A stretch of 21,582 bases of DNA, from positions 1,121 through 22,702 of IMG/VR virus record IMGVR_UViG_3300029448_000111, one strand, 5' to 3'. Below the pieces are notes generated by a model. The model did no database searches and had not been told where the DNA came from. It was given only the letters and a program-made list of their open reading frames with translations. This stretch comes from a virus. Every line of letters begins with the position of its first letter. The stretch's first letter is position 1. A program made the position numbers and the translations under genes. Positions 13,386 to 21,582 of the stretch are shown here, piece by piece.

Positions 13386-13574
13386 ATGACTTTAAAAGAA
13401 AAAGTAAAAAAGTTAGAAGCTGAATTGCTTAAGGCTAAGCAAAAAGCAGCTGACGTTATTTTAGACACGAAAGATAACGTATTCACCCAGAAAGAACTTA
13501 AAAAAATTAGGTTTTTAGAAATGTGGGCAATTGCAGGGCCAATAGTAGGTTTACTTATTGGTTTAATATTTTAA
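13386..13574 (+). CDS. small membrane-anchored coiled-coil protein, 62 aa
   Basis: The last plus-strand gene, after an 11-base A/T-only leader (13375-13385). Residues 1-44 are a charged helix (MTLKEKVKKLEAELLKAKQK), likely coiled coil. Residues 45-62 form one hydrophobic segment (MWAIAGPIVGLLIGLIF) that ends the protein, so the topology is a tail anchor with the charged part in the cytoplasm. Tail-anchored small phage proteins include holin-like and exclusion proteins, but no specific match is seen. The terminator at 13584-13620 follows immediately. Confidence 0.65.
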   Translation: MTLKEKVKKLEAELLKAKQKAADVILDTKDNVFTQKELKKIRFLEMWAIAGPIVGLLIGLIF

Positions 13575-13583
13575 ATAATTAAA

Positions 13584-13620
13584 GGGGATGACGCCGTAAT
13601 TGGTATCATCCCCCTTTTTT
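13584..13620 (+). terminator. rho-independent terminator between convergent operons
   Basis: GGGGATGA at 13584-13591 pairs with TCATCCCC at 13606-13613. After one mismatch, three further pairs (including a G-T) close a six-base loop, and a run of T ends the site (TTTTTT, 13615-13620). The plus-strand reading is a classic intrinsic terminator. On the minus strand the tail after the stem is TTTAATT, so termination of the giant-gene transcript there is plausible but weaker. It lies 9 bases after the last plus-strand stop and just beyond the minus-strand stop at 13623. Confidence 0.85.
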
Positions 13621-13622
13621 AT

Positions 13623-16600
13623 TTAAGCATATAGCTTTTTAGCCTGTTTAGTTGTAGGCTCTGCGTCATACGCGCGTTTTTCCCACGGTAATTTTGGGTC
13701 ACCCTCTTTATAGTATTTACCGTTATAAAGTATCTTTCCGTTTTTTCGCTTATACTTTTTACCTTTCCAATATACAAATTTATCATCATAATCAAGTACA
13801 CCACTTTTCATATCTTTAACATGCTGTTTTTCGTGGGCTACTGTTTTAACCTTTTCTACTGATGATAAATTAGGATCTATTTCTATAGTTCCATCTCTAT
13901 TAGCTTGTCCCGCTACACCTTTTTTAAGTTTTTTTGCAGGAGACTTTTTTCTGGCCTCCATTACTCTTTTATATGCGTCAGGGTTTGATTTTTTAAGGTT
14001 TTTCATAAAAGACTCAAACTCTTTACTTCTTTCTACCTGGCTGTCATTATCAATGTCTAAATTGTAATCTGAATACCCAAGCGCTAAAGCAATTCTTTGC
14101 CAAGTTTCTAATTCTTGGTCTAAAGACATTTTTATATTACGAGCTTTTAATACAGCTCTATCTGCCGGAACATTTGCAACAGCAGATAAAACCTGGCCTA
14201 ATGCAAGCGCAGCTGGATTATCTACACTAATACCTTTAGATCTTATATCTTTTAAATTATCTTTATATGTAAAAGCTCTTCCCGCATTTCTTAAATTTGA
14301 TATTTTTTTATCAATAGGAGGCGTCAAACTTAAAGCTTCCAACCCAACATCTACATAATTAGGGGCTTTAGACTTATATTGTTCTACAGCTTTTATTACT
14401 ACATTCTTAATTGCCGCTGCGCCCGCTCCATAAACTCCGGAACCTCTAAGAAATAAGTCAGCTGTTGAGTTTGCGATAGTTTGAATAGCTTTCTCTTCTT
14501 CTTCATCATCAATAGTATCATCGTCAAATAGTGAAGCAAACAGAGCTTGCTGTAGTGCTGTAAATATTATATTTTGAACAGCTCCATAATATATTATTTT
14601 AGATAAATTTGTTTTCCAATCACCTCTACCATTATAAAGATCTAAAGAAGCTTTTTTAACTAATCTAGTATATTGCATAGGGGTGTTTGCAAAAGCTAGT
14701 ATAACACGCCCTAAATTGCTTGCTTGCTGCATTGAAACTCTATCTGGTCTAGATGATTGTTGAGACTCTTCTGCTATTTCTTGGAATTCTATTAATGTCT
14801 TACTAATTGCTTCTTGCTCAGAAAATCCTTTCTTTTTATAAGAATTAATTCTATTGCGATAAAAACTAGCGCCCCCTATTGCTATAGCAAAATTATCTGC
14901 TATTTGTGTAGGTAAAAAACCTGCTTTTAATAATCCCGATAGAGCTCCTTTAATTCTGTTTTTTGAAGTTGAAGCAGCATTTGCTATTTCATCTGCATTA
15001 ACATCATTTTTTAGACCAGATCTCCTAGCTTTCAAAAAGTCTGAATTCATTAATGTTGCAAAATCTTTCCAAAATTGTGGTTGATTTGCAAAAGCTTTAC
15101 CTGCCATTAAAGGATTGTTATCGCTAAAATTAATAAAGTTGACAGAAGAAATTGTTTGCAGAAGAGCTGACCGGGTGTTAAAGAACATTATTGTTCCAAC
15201 AGAATCATTAACCCACCCTAAAAATTCTTGCTCTAAACGATTACCACCAATTCTATTTCTACCGGTTTTCATTCTATGTAAGATATTCTCTAGTGCCTCT
15301 ACATATTTATCACCAAATATAGCCTGAAGCTTATTTAAGTTTTCTTTGCTATACACGGTGTCTACATTCTCTTGCCAGTCCTTTAAAAATTCAGAACGAG
15401 AAACAGTATTAATATTGTTTATTAAATCAATTGTTAAATTTCCAGCTAACCAATCAGATTCCGGCGCAGGATAAGGATTACCATTTAATAATGATTTAAT
15501 AGAATTAGCAAACTCTAATAACTCCGGGCTATTCTCTACATAATTTACTAAAGCTTTAGTATCTCTTTTAGATGTAGTTTCTGGTACAACATTTTGTTCG
15601 TTCCATAAAAATATTCTTAAAGCTTGTTCATTAGTAAATCCTCTTACAGCTTGTTTTTTTAAGCTTTTAGGACTTTTCTTTATTTGCTTTTTTAGTTGTC
15701 TCCACTCTTTTAAAGTATTTACTTTCGCAGCTTCAAACTGATTTATAGCAACAGCGTATGGAGTTAAAAGATTTTTCTTATACCATTCAAAGTTTTTATC
15801 TCCAACTTTACCTTTACCCAGTGTTGGATATATAAGTCCTACAAAATCCTCAGCAGAATAAGGGACAAAGAATTTAAATTTGCCTTTATTCTTGCCTAGC
15901 ATTTTAGCTCTATCTTCCGAGTACCTTGCTTCTGATTTTATGCCTTTAACTTTTTGCAAAATATCGTTGAACTCATTATCTAATATTTTAGAAGCCATCA
16001 CTCTTGTAGATTTACCTGCGGCGTCAATTTTATATTTATCAGCCATTGTTTGACCGTTAATGTCAATTATACTCGCAGGATCGATACCTCCAAAAATAAA
16101 TACATCAGGATGAAAATATCTTTCTGTCCAATGACTATCATATACATCCCAGCCTAAGCCCATCGAATTGCCTCTATTCGCTTTTTTTAACACGGCATCA
16201 GCCGCTGCATCCAAAGCAATTACTTTATAATTATTCATAACAGCGGGATAAGCTGTTTGAAAAGGAACTTTGTTTAATGCTGACGAAATTAAAAATAATC
16301 TAGCATTATTAGCTTGCATGGCATGTTCCCATTCATATAATTTTTTCCCGTTTCCTTTTGGATTTTGAGAATAACCTATAACTTCAGCCCCAAGCCTGTG
16401 CCAACCCGCTCCTCCAAAACTTGTAGGTGTTAAATAAACAGCAAGTCTAGCCGCAGAAGGGTTTTGAATTATAGCTTCGTATAGCGGTTCCCATACTTGT
16501 TTGTGCATCGCGCTGTTTGAATCATTAAAATTTTGCAGTCTTCCTGATTCAATAGACTTTTTAATTGTTTCTGGTGTACTGCCTAACCATTTATTAAAAT

Positions 16601-19600
16601 CTCTTGCCGCCCAGCCTTCAGCTTTGCCTTCTAATTTAGTTTTGCTTTTTTGTTTTATTTCTTCAACAACATTTTCTATTTTGTTTTTTAGCTGAGCTTT
16701 TAATTTTTTAAATTGTTGTGCTCCTTTTTTAGATTTTTTAGAATTTTTATAAGCATCTTTCATCATCCTATGATTAGGAAATATTTTAGAAAAAGACCCT
16801 ATTATTTCTATAGGCAAGGTGGGCCCAATTTTTTCCAAATCTCCAACCAATTCATTTTGACCTTTTTCAGTGCTTAAGTCATATTCTCCTCCGAACTTTT
16901 CTAATAAAGCAGCTGTAACATTTTGTGCAGGTCTACCGGCCCCATCTTTAAAGCCGGCCATGTTAGAAAGCTTAGTTGGCCCATTTTTCGGAGGAAGTAT
17001 TTTACTAGCTAAAACAACACCATGCTTTTCTTTAAATAATTTAGCAGTGGCTTTGTCTTTTTTAGCGTATTCTATTCTTTTTTCGTTGCCAATTTGTCTT
17101 GCAATCGCTTTGTTAAGTGATTTCTTACGATCACTTCGTGTAGAAGCTTGGTCGTTTTTAGCCTCATAATATTCTAAAAACTCTTGATTACTCGGCTCAA
17201 TAACATTCCAATCAGTAGCAGGGCCGCCACCTTTTTGAAAATCAATATTTGATAAAGCAATATCTTTTAAATCATCAATATTTTTCTTTATAAATTTAGA
17301 AAAATCTTCTGAAGTTTTAGTGTTTTTGCCTAATACTTCTGAAATATCTTTAAAAAGTTGCTTACTAAATAAATCATTAAATGCTTTATTACGAGAATTT
17401 ACTTTTTTAAGATCTGATATATTTTTACCTGTTAAAGTTTTATCGGCTTTAATTGTAGCAAGTTCGGCTAGCTTATCTGATTTGTCGTTTAATTCCTTAG
17501 GTAAATTAAATTTTTCAAATACATTTCTAGTATCAGTTATTTCTGTTTTTTGGTCTTCAGCGACAACTTCTTTTGATTCGGGTGTGTCTAATGTTTGTGC
17601 ACCCTGCGTTACTTGTCCCCCAACTCTTTCATCTAAAACCCTTATAGCCCTATTTGCTAATTGGCTTTTAGCATAACCCCCAAAAGAACCCACCTCCGGA
17701 TTGTATGTTTTAGCTAAACCTAGCAAAGAACTCGCTTTATTACGTTCTGTACCAAAAGTAAGGTCTGAAACAATATCTTGCTTGTTTTGATTATCAGCAA
17801 GATAATCCATTATAAATTGATCTTGTTCTTTACTTATACCTAGCCCAACTTTGCTTATTCTATCAACAACCGCTTGCGCTAAAGGTTCATAAGCTATAGC
17901 TGCTTCCGCCTGAAACGATTCAGGAGCATTATTTGTTTTTCCGTCGTGCTTGTAGTTTTGAAATTCATTATTAACGGACCCTTCTTCAAACGCTACATTT
18001 TCAACTATTTTAGAAGTTTCAACACCTTTTTGATCTTCCGGCTGAGATGTTGCACCTAAATTAATTTTTTTGCCAGAAACAATTTTTCTATTAAAGTTTT
18101 TAATAAACTCAAATGCTTGTTCTCCGGTGTTAATTTTAAATTCATCCGCTTCATTAGGATTAACAAAAGTATTTATAGAAGACTTTATATTATCTCTTAG
18201 TTTTGATAAAAAATCTTTACTTTCTTCTCTTATTATATCTTGATTTATTAAATCACTAATTACAGTAAAAAGTTCTTCCGACTGATCTTCTGTTTCATAT
18301 AAAGATAACTTAGCTTTTATATTGTTTAATTGATCATTAGTAATATTGCCCTCGCCTTGCTCCATCTCAACCTGCAACATTAAATCATCTTTTACAGCGT
18401 CAAAAGCTTCTTTTGTAAGGCCTTTTGCTAGGAAAGCAGCATGCATATACTCGTGTATTGCTGCGGCTCTATTTGTTTTAGGTGCTATATCCGTAAACAC
18501 CACGGCATTTTTTGAATCTTTGTCAAAGAACCCATCATTGCCCGCTACGTTTTCTAATATTACTCTAGCCTCTTCCTTGTTTATAGTATCACCAGCGTCT
18601 GTGGTCATCGCAGGGCTTTCGCCCTCTATAAAAGAATTTAATTTAGAAATATCATTATTAGATATTCCTAATACTTTATTAGCCCATTTTGTTTTTTTAT
18701 TATGGACCTTTACTTTTTGTAAGTTTGTTTGAGTAGTTAACGCATTCCTATATATATCTCCCTCAGATAATCCTTCTACTGCTTCCAAAGATTTAAATCT
18801 TTTATCCGCGGAGTCTATTAAATCTCGTTTTTGCTGTTGTAAAGAATTAAATTCTTGCTCTAATTCTTTTCTTAATATATCCTTACTTTTTTCAGATATA
18901 GAAGGATCTGACGCTGCACTAGTCCAGTTGCTGTTTATTTTTCTTGATTGCCTATCTAATTCAAATACTTGTTTTTGTTGCTCTTCAGATAGCCTTAAAA
19001 ACCTAGCGGAAGTGATGTCTTGATTTTCGCTAATTGATTTTATTTTTTTAGTTATAATTTCACCAATTTGGTTTTTACGGTCAGTGGTTGTATTTTCATT
19101 TTTTAATTCTAAGGTAAGTTCAGATATTTCAGAAAGCCTATTCGCTATATCTTGTTTTTCTTGCTTAGAAGAAATTACATTGAGCATTGCGGCCCTACCA
19201 ACAACACCTCCTTCGGCAACTCTAAAGCCTGTTCCTATTAAAGCACCTTGAGCCATAGCTTCATCCATGCCTTCAGTATAAGATTTCTCTTGACCGTCTA
19301 TGTGTATATCAGCTATGTTTTGTGTTAAAGTTGTTAAGCCTTCCGTGCCCCCCTCTATAACAGTGCCCCCGGGTAAACGGGCTGCTGATTTACTTATAGC
19401 TTCTTTATATGAAGAAACAGGTATTGCCTTTCTAGCAGCCTTAAGATCATTTATAAGTTTAACAGTACCTAATCTTTCAAAAACACCTTCTGCAGCACCA
19501 TATATACCACTTGTAGCTAGTTTAGTAAGATTATTAGTGCTAATTACATCATTATATTTATTTATTTGCTCAGTTATTTTATTTTTTTCGAGCTGGTCAG

Positions 19601-20816
19601 TTGTATTTTCTAACTGTTCTTTTAGTTTTGGTAAATTTTTTATAGCTTCTGCTTCGTTTACCGCATATTCAGAAATTCTACTAGTATATCCTGTAGTAAA
19701 AAATAATGGTAATGCAGCAGGTCCTGATGCAGCCATTATACCTGACGGTACAAAATTAATTAAAGCATCGCCCGCCCACTCTGAAAATTGAGAAATATTA
19801 GATACTGCTCCAATAGCAACAGGTTTTGCTAAATTTTCTTGTCTATTTTTAGCAAGCTCTTGGCTTAAATTTATTAAATCTTTTGTATACGATTTAGCTT
19901 TGCCTTCTTCACTTTTAAGCATGTCAAGCGTATAATTTACGCCTAACGCAATATCAATTCCTGTTTTAGCTAAAGTATTTTCTAACATATCTAAGTCGCT
20001 ATAACTGCGCTTAAATGCGTCATAAATGCCTTTTGTTTTATTTAAATCAGATTGTTTTGCTATAATATCAGTGCTTCTTTCTTTTAAATCTTTAAGATTA
20101 AGCTGGAGCTCCTCGACCTCTTCAGGGGTTGGGTTTACACCCATATCAATGCTTATGTTTATAGCCTTTACTTTTTCTTCGTAAGCATTAAGATTGTCTG
20201 TAAATTCTAATTCTGATTGAGCATACGAAGCTTCTTGTTCTTCTTTTCTTTGTCCAAGCTGTTGTTTCAATTCTTGTTGAGCATATTCTGGAACATCTTC
20301 CATGAAGTCCCTTTCTTTTGCGTCAAACTCTTCTTGCATTTTTTCAGCAAGTGTTTCATCAGGTATTTCAAGATCTACACTTGGATTTTGCAGATATTCC
20401 TCATAAAGCTCACGCTCATTAGATTTAAATTCGCCTTGTTCAAAATTATTTTTTAATTGTTGCTGAAGATTTTTTTTCTTTGTACTAATATCCTCTATAG
20501 ATGTTGCTTTATAGTATTCTTCTTCTAAATTATTTATTAATTCTTGTTTATTATCAGCTATTAAAGCTAACTCTTTTTGACGGGTTTGTTTTCTAACGCT
20601 TTTGCGGGGTGATTCCAAAGAACCACTTTCCGACTGTAAACCCATATCTACGGGCTTTTCTGCCGCCGCAGGCACAGTCTCCTCCACAACGGCATTCGTC
20701 TTTCCCACATTAGAATCAGGATTTGATTTTTGATATTCAGCTATTACAGCATTTATATTTTCTTCGGGTTGCCCCTCATCAAGCATCTGCTGTACAATTT
20801 GTTCTAATTCGTTCAT
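13623..20816 (-). CDS. giant 2397-aa multidomain virion protein with two HExxH motifs
   Basis: The largest gene of the window. Residues 1-350 are charged and coiled-coil-rich (Gln/Glu/Lys). Hydrophobic Gly/Ala-rich segments follow (about 352-376 and 475-560, with IEGGTEGLTTLTQNIA). A metallopeptidase-like motif HEYMH is at 788-792 with a possible third ligand Glu848 (SEELF). Around 1038-1061, YNPEVGSFGGYAKSQLANRA resembles sigma-70 region 2. A long mixed region without named motifs follows. Residues 2072-2096 are membrane-like (YGAVQNIIFTALQQALFASL). The C-terminal domain has HEKQH at 2328-2332 and a WEKRAYDAE segment (Glu2379 a candidate ligand). Such proteins are internal or injected virion proteins or 'polyvalent' proteins of phages. 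Which one this is remains inference. No frameshift is seen. It overlaps the upstream structural gene by 4 bases. Confidence 0.78.
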   Translation of the reverse strand: MNELEQIVQQMLDEGQPEENINAVIAEYQKSNPDSNVGKTNAVVEETVPAAAEKPVDMGLQSESGSLESPRKSVRKQTRQKELALIADNKQELINNLEEEYYKATSIEDISTKKKNLQQQLKNNFEQGEFKSNERELYEEYLQNPSVDLEIPDETLAEKMQEEFDAKERDFMEDVPEYAQQELKQQLGQRKEEQEASYAQSELEFTDNLNAYEEKVKAINISIDMGVNPTPEEVEELQLNLKDLKERSTDIIAKQSDLNKTKGIYDAFKRSYSDLDMLENTLAKTGIDIALGVNYTLDMLKSEEGKAKSYTKDLINLSQELAKNRQENLAKPVAIGAVSNISQFSEWAGDALINFVPSGIMAASGPAALPLFFTTGYTSRISEYAVNEAEAIKNLPKLKEQLENTTDQLEKNKITEQINKYNDVISTNNLTKLATSGIYGAAEGVFERLGTVKLINDLKAARKAIPVSSYKEAISKSAARLPGGTVIEGGTEGLTTLTQNIADIHIDGQEKSYTEGMDEAMAQGALIGTGFRVAEGGVVGRAAMLNVISSKQEKQDIANRLSEISELTLELKNENTTTDRKNQIGEIITKKIKSISENQDITSARFLRLSEEQQKQVFELDRQSRKINSNWTSAASDPSISEKSKDILRKELEQEFNSLQQQKRDLIDSADKRFKSLEAVEGLSEGDIYRNALTTQTNLQKVKVHNKKTKWANKVLGISNNDISKLNSFIEGESPAMTTDAGDTINKEEARVILENVAGNDGFFDKDSKNAVVFTDIAPKTNRAAAIHEYMHAAFLAKGLTKEAFDAVKDDLMLQVEMEQGEGNITNDQLNNIKAKLSLYETEDQSEELFTVISDLINQDIIREESKDFLSKLRDNIKSSINTFVNPNEADEFKINTGEQAFEFIKNFNRKIVSGKKINLGATSQPEDQKGVETSKIVENVAFEEGSVNNEFQNYKHDGKTNNAPESFQAEAAIAYEPLAQAVVDRISKVGLGISKEQDQFIMDYLADNQNKQDIVSDLTFGTERNKASSLLGLAKTYNPEVGSFGGYAKSQLANRAIRVLDERVGGQVTQGAQTLDTPESKEVVAEDQKTEITDTRNVFEKFNLPKELNDKSDKLAELATIKADKTLTGKNISDLKKVNSRNKAFNDLFSKQLFKDISEVLGKNTKTSEDFSKFIKKNIDDLKDIALSNIDFQKGGGPATDWNVIEPSNQEFLEYYEAKNDQASTRSDRKKSLNKAIARQIGNEKRIEYAKKDKATAKLFKEKHGVVLASKILPPKNGPTKLSNMAGFKDGAGRPAQNVTAALLEKFGGEYDLSTEKGQNELVGDLEKIGPTLPIEIIGSFSKIFPNHRMMKDAYKNSKKSKKGAQQFKKLKAQLKNKIENVVEEIKQKSKTKLEGKAEGWAARDFNKWLGSTPETIKKSIESGRLQNFNDSNSAMHKQVWEPLYEAIIQNPSAARLAVYLTPTSFGGAGWHRLGAEVIGYSQNPKGNGKKLYEWEHAMQANNARLFLISSALNKVPFQTAYPAVMNNYKVIALDAAADAVLKKANRGNSMGLGWDVYDSHWTERYFHPDVFIFGGIDPASIIDINGQTMADKYKIDAAGKSTRVMASKILDNEFNDILQKVKGIKSEARYSEDRAKMLGKNKGKFKFFVPYSAEDFVGLIYPTLGKGKVGDKNFEWYKKNLLTPYAVAINQFEAAKVNTLKEWRQLKKQIKKSPKSLKKQAVRGFTNEQALRIFLWNEQNVVPETTSKRDTKALVNYVENSPELLEFANSIKSLLNGNPYPAPESDWLAGNLTIDLINNINTVSRSEFLKDWQENVDTVYSKENLNKLQAIFGDKYVEALENILHRMKTGRNRIGGNRLEQEFLGWVNDSVGTIMFFNTRSALLQTISSVNFINFSDNNPLMAGKAFANQPQFWKDFATLMNSDFLKARRSGLKNDVNADEIANAASTSKNRIKGALSGLLKAGFLPTQIADNFAIAIGGASFYRNRINSYKKKGFSEQEAISKTLIEFQEIAEESQQSSRPDRVSMQQASNLGRVILAFANTPMQYTRLVKKASLDLYNGRGDWKTNLSKIIYYGAVQNIIFTALQQALFASLFDDDTIDDEEEEKAIQTIANSTADLFLRGSGVYGAGAAAIKNVVIKAVEQYKSKAPNYVDVGLEALSLTPPIDKKISNLRNAGRAFTYKDNLKDIRSKGISVDNPAALALGQVLSAVANVPADRAVLKARNIKMSLDQELETWQRIALALGYSDYNLDIDNDSQVERSKEFESFMKNLKKSNPDAYKRVMEARKKSPAKKLKKGVAGQANRDGTIEIDPNLSSVEKVKTVAHEKQHVKDMKSGVLDYDDKFVYWKGKKYKRKNGKILYNGKYYKEGDPKLPWEKRAYDAEPTTKQAKKLYA

Positions 20817-21582
20817 TTACCTTGATTATAATTATTTATATATTGCTTTGCATCAAAATTTGTAGATGGTAAGTTATCTGGAAATGCAATTTTATTAGAT
20901 TGTATAATTAAATCCAATTGAGTAGCTATTTGTTCTGGTGAAGCTGTAATTGGAATTCTAGCTAATATATCGCCTCCACTTGTTCTAGCTGATGTACCCC
21001 CATCTTTTCCTAAAGTAGTAGAAGTTTTTGAAGTAGATCTAATTACTAATTCACCATCTTCAACTGTTGGTTCTTGAAGGTTAGGTGCTAAGCCTAGCTG
21101 TTTTATATTAGGATAGCTTGCAAAAAACGTTTCTTCTCTTGATGGAGTAGAGGGAGTTTGTTTTGGTAAGCGAGGCTCTAATGCGGTATTATCTAAACCT
21201 AGATTTAGTTTTGGATCACTCGGGGTTGCTGGCGGTTGGACTTTCGTAGCAAAATAATCAGCAGGATTTGTAGTTTTAGTTTCTTGACCATCTGTGTTAC
21301 CAGTGGTTCCCGTAGCTCCTGTAGCTCCACGAACTGTCGATGCCAGCCTTGTAGTTTCCGTAGTGTGAAAGTAAGGTGCTAATAGATCCTTGGCAACTTC
21401 GTTAAATTTTTCTTTAACAAAGTTTTCAGGAGATTTAGATTTGCCATTAGCTGATAACTTAACATTTAGATCAAAAGCTTTAGCATCCATTCCGTCTTCA
21501 TCCCAATTATTCGGACTAGCATAAGCCCTTATGGCACTATTAGAATCAAGCTCTGCATCGTACATTCTATTTAAATAAGGGG
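20813..21582 (-). CDS. Pro/Ser/Thr-rich probable structural protein (5' end outside window)
   Basis: The frame is open to the right edge: upstream of the ATG at 21565 the codons read P-Y-L-N-R with no stop and no ribosome site, so the true start probably lies beyond 21582. The visible part begins with a structured domain (NNWDEDGMDAKAFDLNVKLS; NFVKEKFNEVAKDLLAPYF), then a low-complexity Gly-Ala-Thr stretch (GATGATGTTGNTDG) that is collagen-like, then Pro/Thr/Ser-rich disordered sequence and an ILARIPITASPEQIATQLDL domain. Its stop overlaps the giant gene start as ATGA, so the two are translated together. Likely a virion protein partner of the giant protein. No family name is recognised. Confidence 0.65.
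   Translation of the reverse strand, partial: PYLNRMYDAELDSNSAIRAYASPNNWDEDGMDAKAFDLNVKLSANGKSKSPENFVKEKFNEVAKDLLAPYFHTTETTRLASTVRGATGATGTTGNTDGQETKTTNPADYFATKVQPPATPSDPKLNLGLDNTALEPRLPKQTPSTPSREETFFASYPNIKQLGLAPNLQEPTVEDGELVIRSTSKTSTTLGKDGGTSARTSGGDILARIPITASPEQIATQLDLIIQSNKIAFPDNLPSTNFDAKQYINNYNQGK

Noticed and set aside
13581-13620. Possible small RNA or attachment site at the convergent junction
   Set aside because: The hairpin plus T-run is fully explained as a terminator; no second copy of the sequence or tRNA-like end was seen.
19300-19791. Plus-strand open frame of 163 codons opposite the giant gene
   Set aside because: It is an antisense shadow of the giant gene, with Ser/Leu/Phe-rich composition typical of reverse frames and no start signal or family match. 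Similar plus-strand frames at 16870-17169, 17320-17676 and 18346-18732 were rejected for the same reason.
1-21582. tRNA genes, CRISPR arrays, insertion sequences and long direct repeats
   Set aside because: Scanned by eye on both strands. No cloverleaf, regular spaced repeats, transposase motif or flanking inverted repeats were found, though short or divergent ones could be missed without tools.

Overview
The window is a very compact, AT-rich piece of a tailed dsDNA bacteriophage genome. Two blocks point towards each other and meet at about 13.6 kb. No tRNA, rRNA, CRISPR array or insertion sequence was seen, and no stretch over 50 bases lacks a gene except for the terminator region itself. 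No DNA polymerase, terminase, portal or capsid gene lies inside the window. The host is not certain. Low GC, A/T-only leaders in place of Shine-Dalgarno sites at most non-overlapping genes, and protein types that I recall from marine phages suggest an aquatic phage, perhaps of a Bacteroidota host. This is inference.

Plus strand, 1-13574: metabolism, replication and recombination. Several small genes of unknown function (1-775) lead to an ATP-dependent DNA ligase (762-1628), three microproteins and a phage-encoded sigma-70-like factor (1964-2695). A recombination and ssDNA module follows: an ERF-family annealing protein (2976-3503), a RecE-like PD-(D/E)XK exonuclease (3496-4227) and an SSB-like protein with an acidic DLPF tip (4407-4736). 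A T7 gp4-type primase-helicase comes next (4807-6516). Nucleotide metabolism then dominates. A thymidylate-synthase-fold enzyme (6781-7593) has Asp where true ThyA has Asn, which suggests a dCMP hydroxymethylase or methylase. It is followed by a GIY-YIG-like/MazG fusion (7590-8369), a second small MazG-like protein (8362-8667), a T7 endonuclease I-like resolvase (8648-9106), a run of small phage genes, and class I ribonucleotide reductase nrdB (9966-10934) and nrdA (11632-13374). An exported small protein and a zinc-ribbon membrane protein sit between the two reductase genes.

A hairpin terminator at 13584-13620 separates the convergent blocks.

Minus strand, 21582-13623: virion proteins. A Pro/Ser/Thr-rich structural protein runs off the right edge (20813-21582) and overlaps by 4 bases a giant 2397-residue protein (13623-20816). 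The giant protein looks like an internal, injected or 'polyvalent' virion protein. It has two separate HExxH metallopeptidase-like motifs, glycine-rich hydrophobic segments and a sigma-region-2-like stretch.

How the parts fit (inference): RNR and the MazG-like enzymes reshape the dNTP pool. If the ThyA homologue acts on dCMP, the MazG domain next to it could supply dCMP, as the T4 gp56/gp42 pair does for modified cytosine. Primase-helicase, SSB, ligase, ERF/exonuclease and resolvase replicate and recombine the genome. The sigma factor probably redirects host RNA polymerase to later genes such as the minus-strand structural block.
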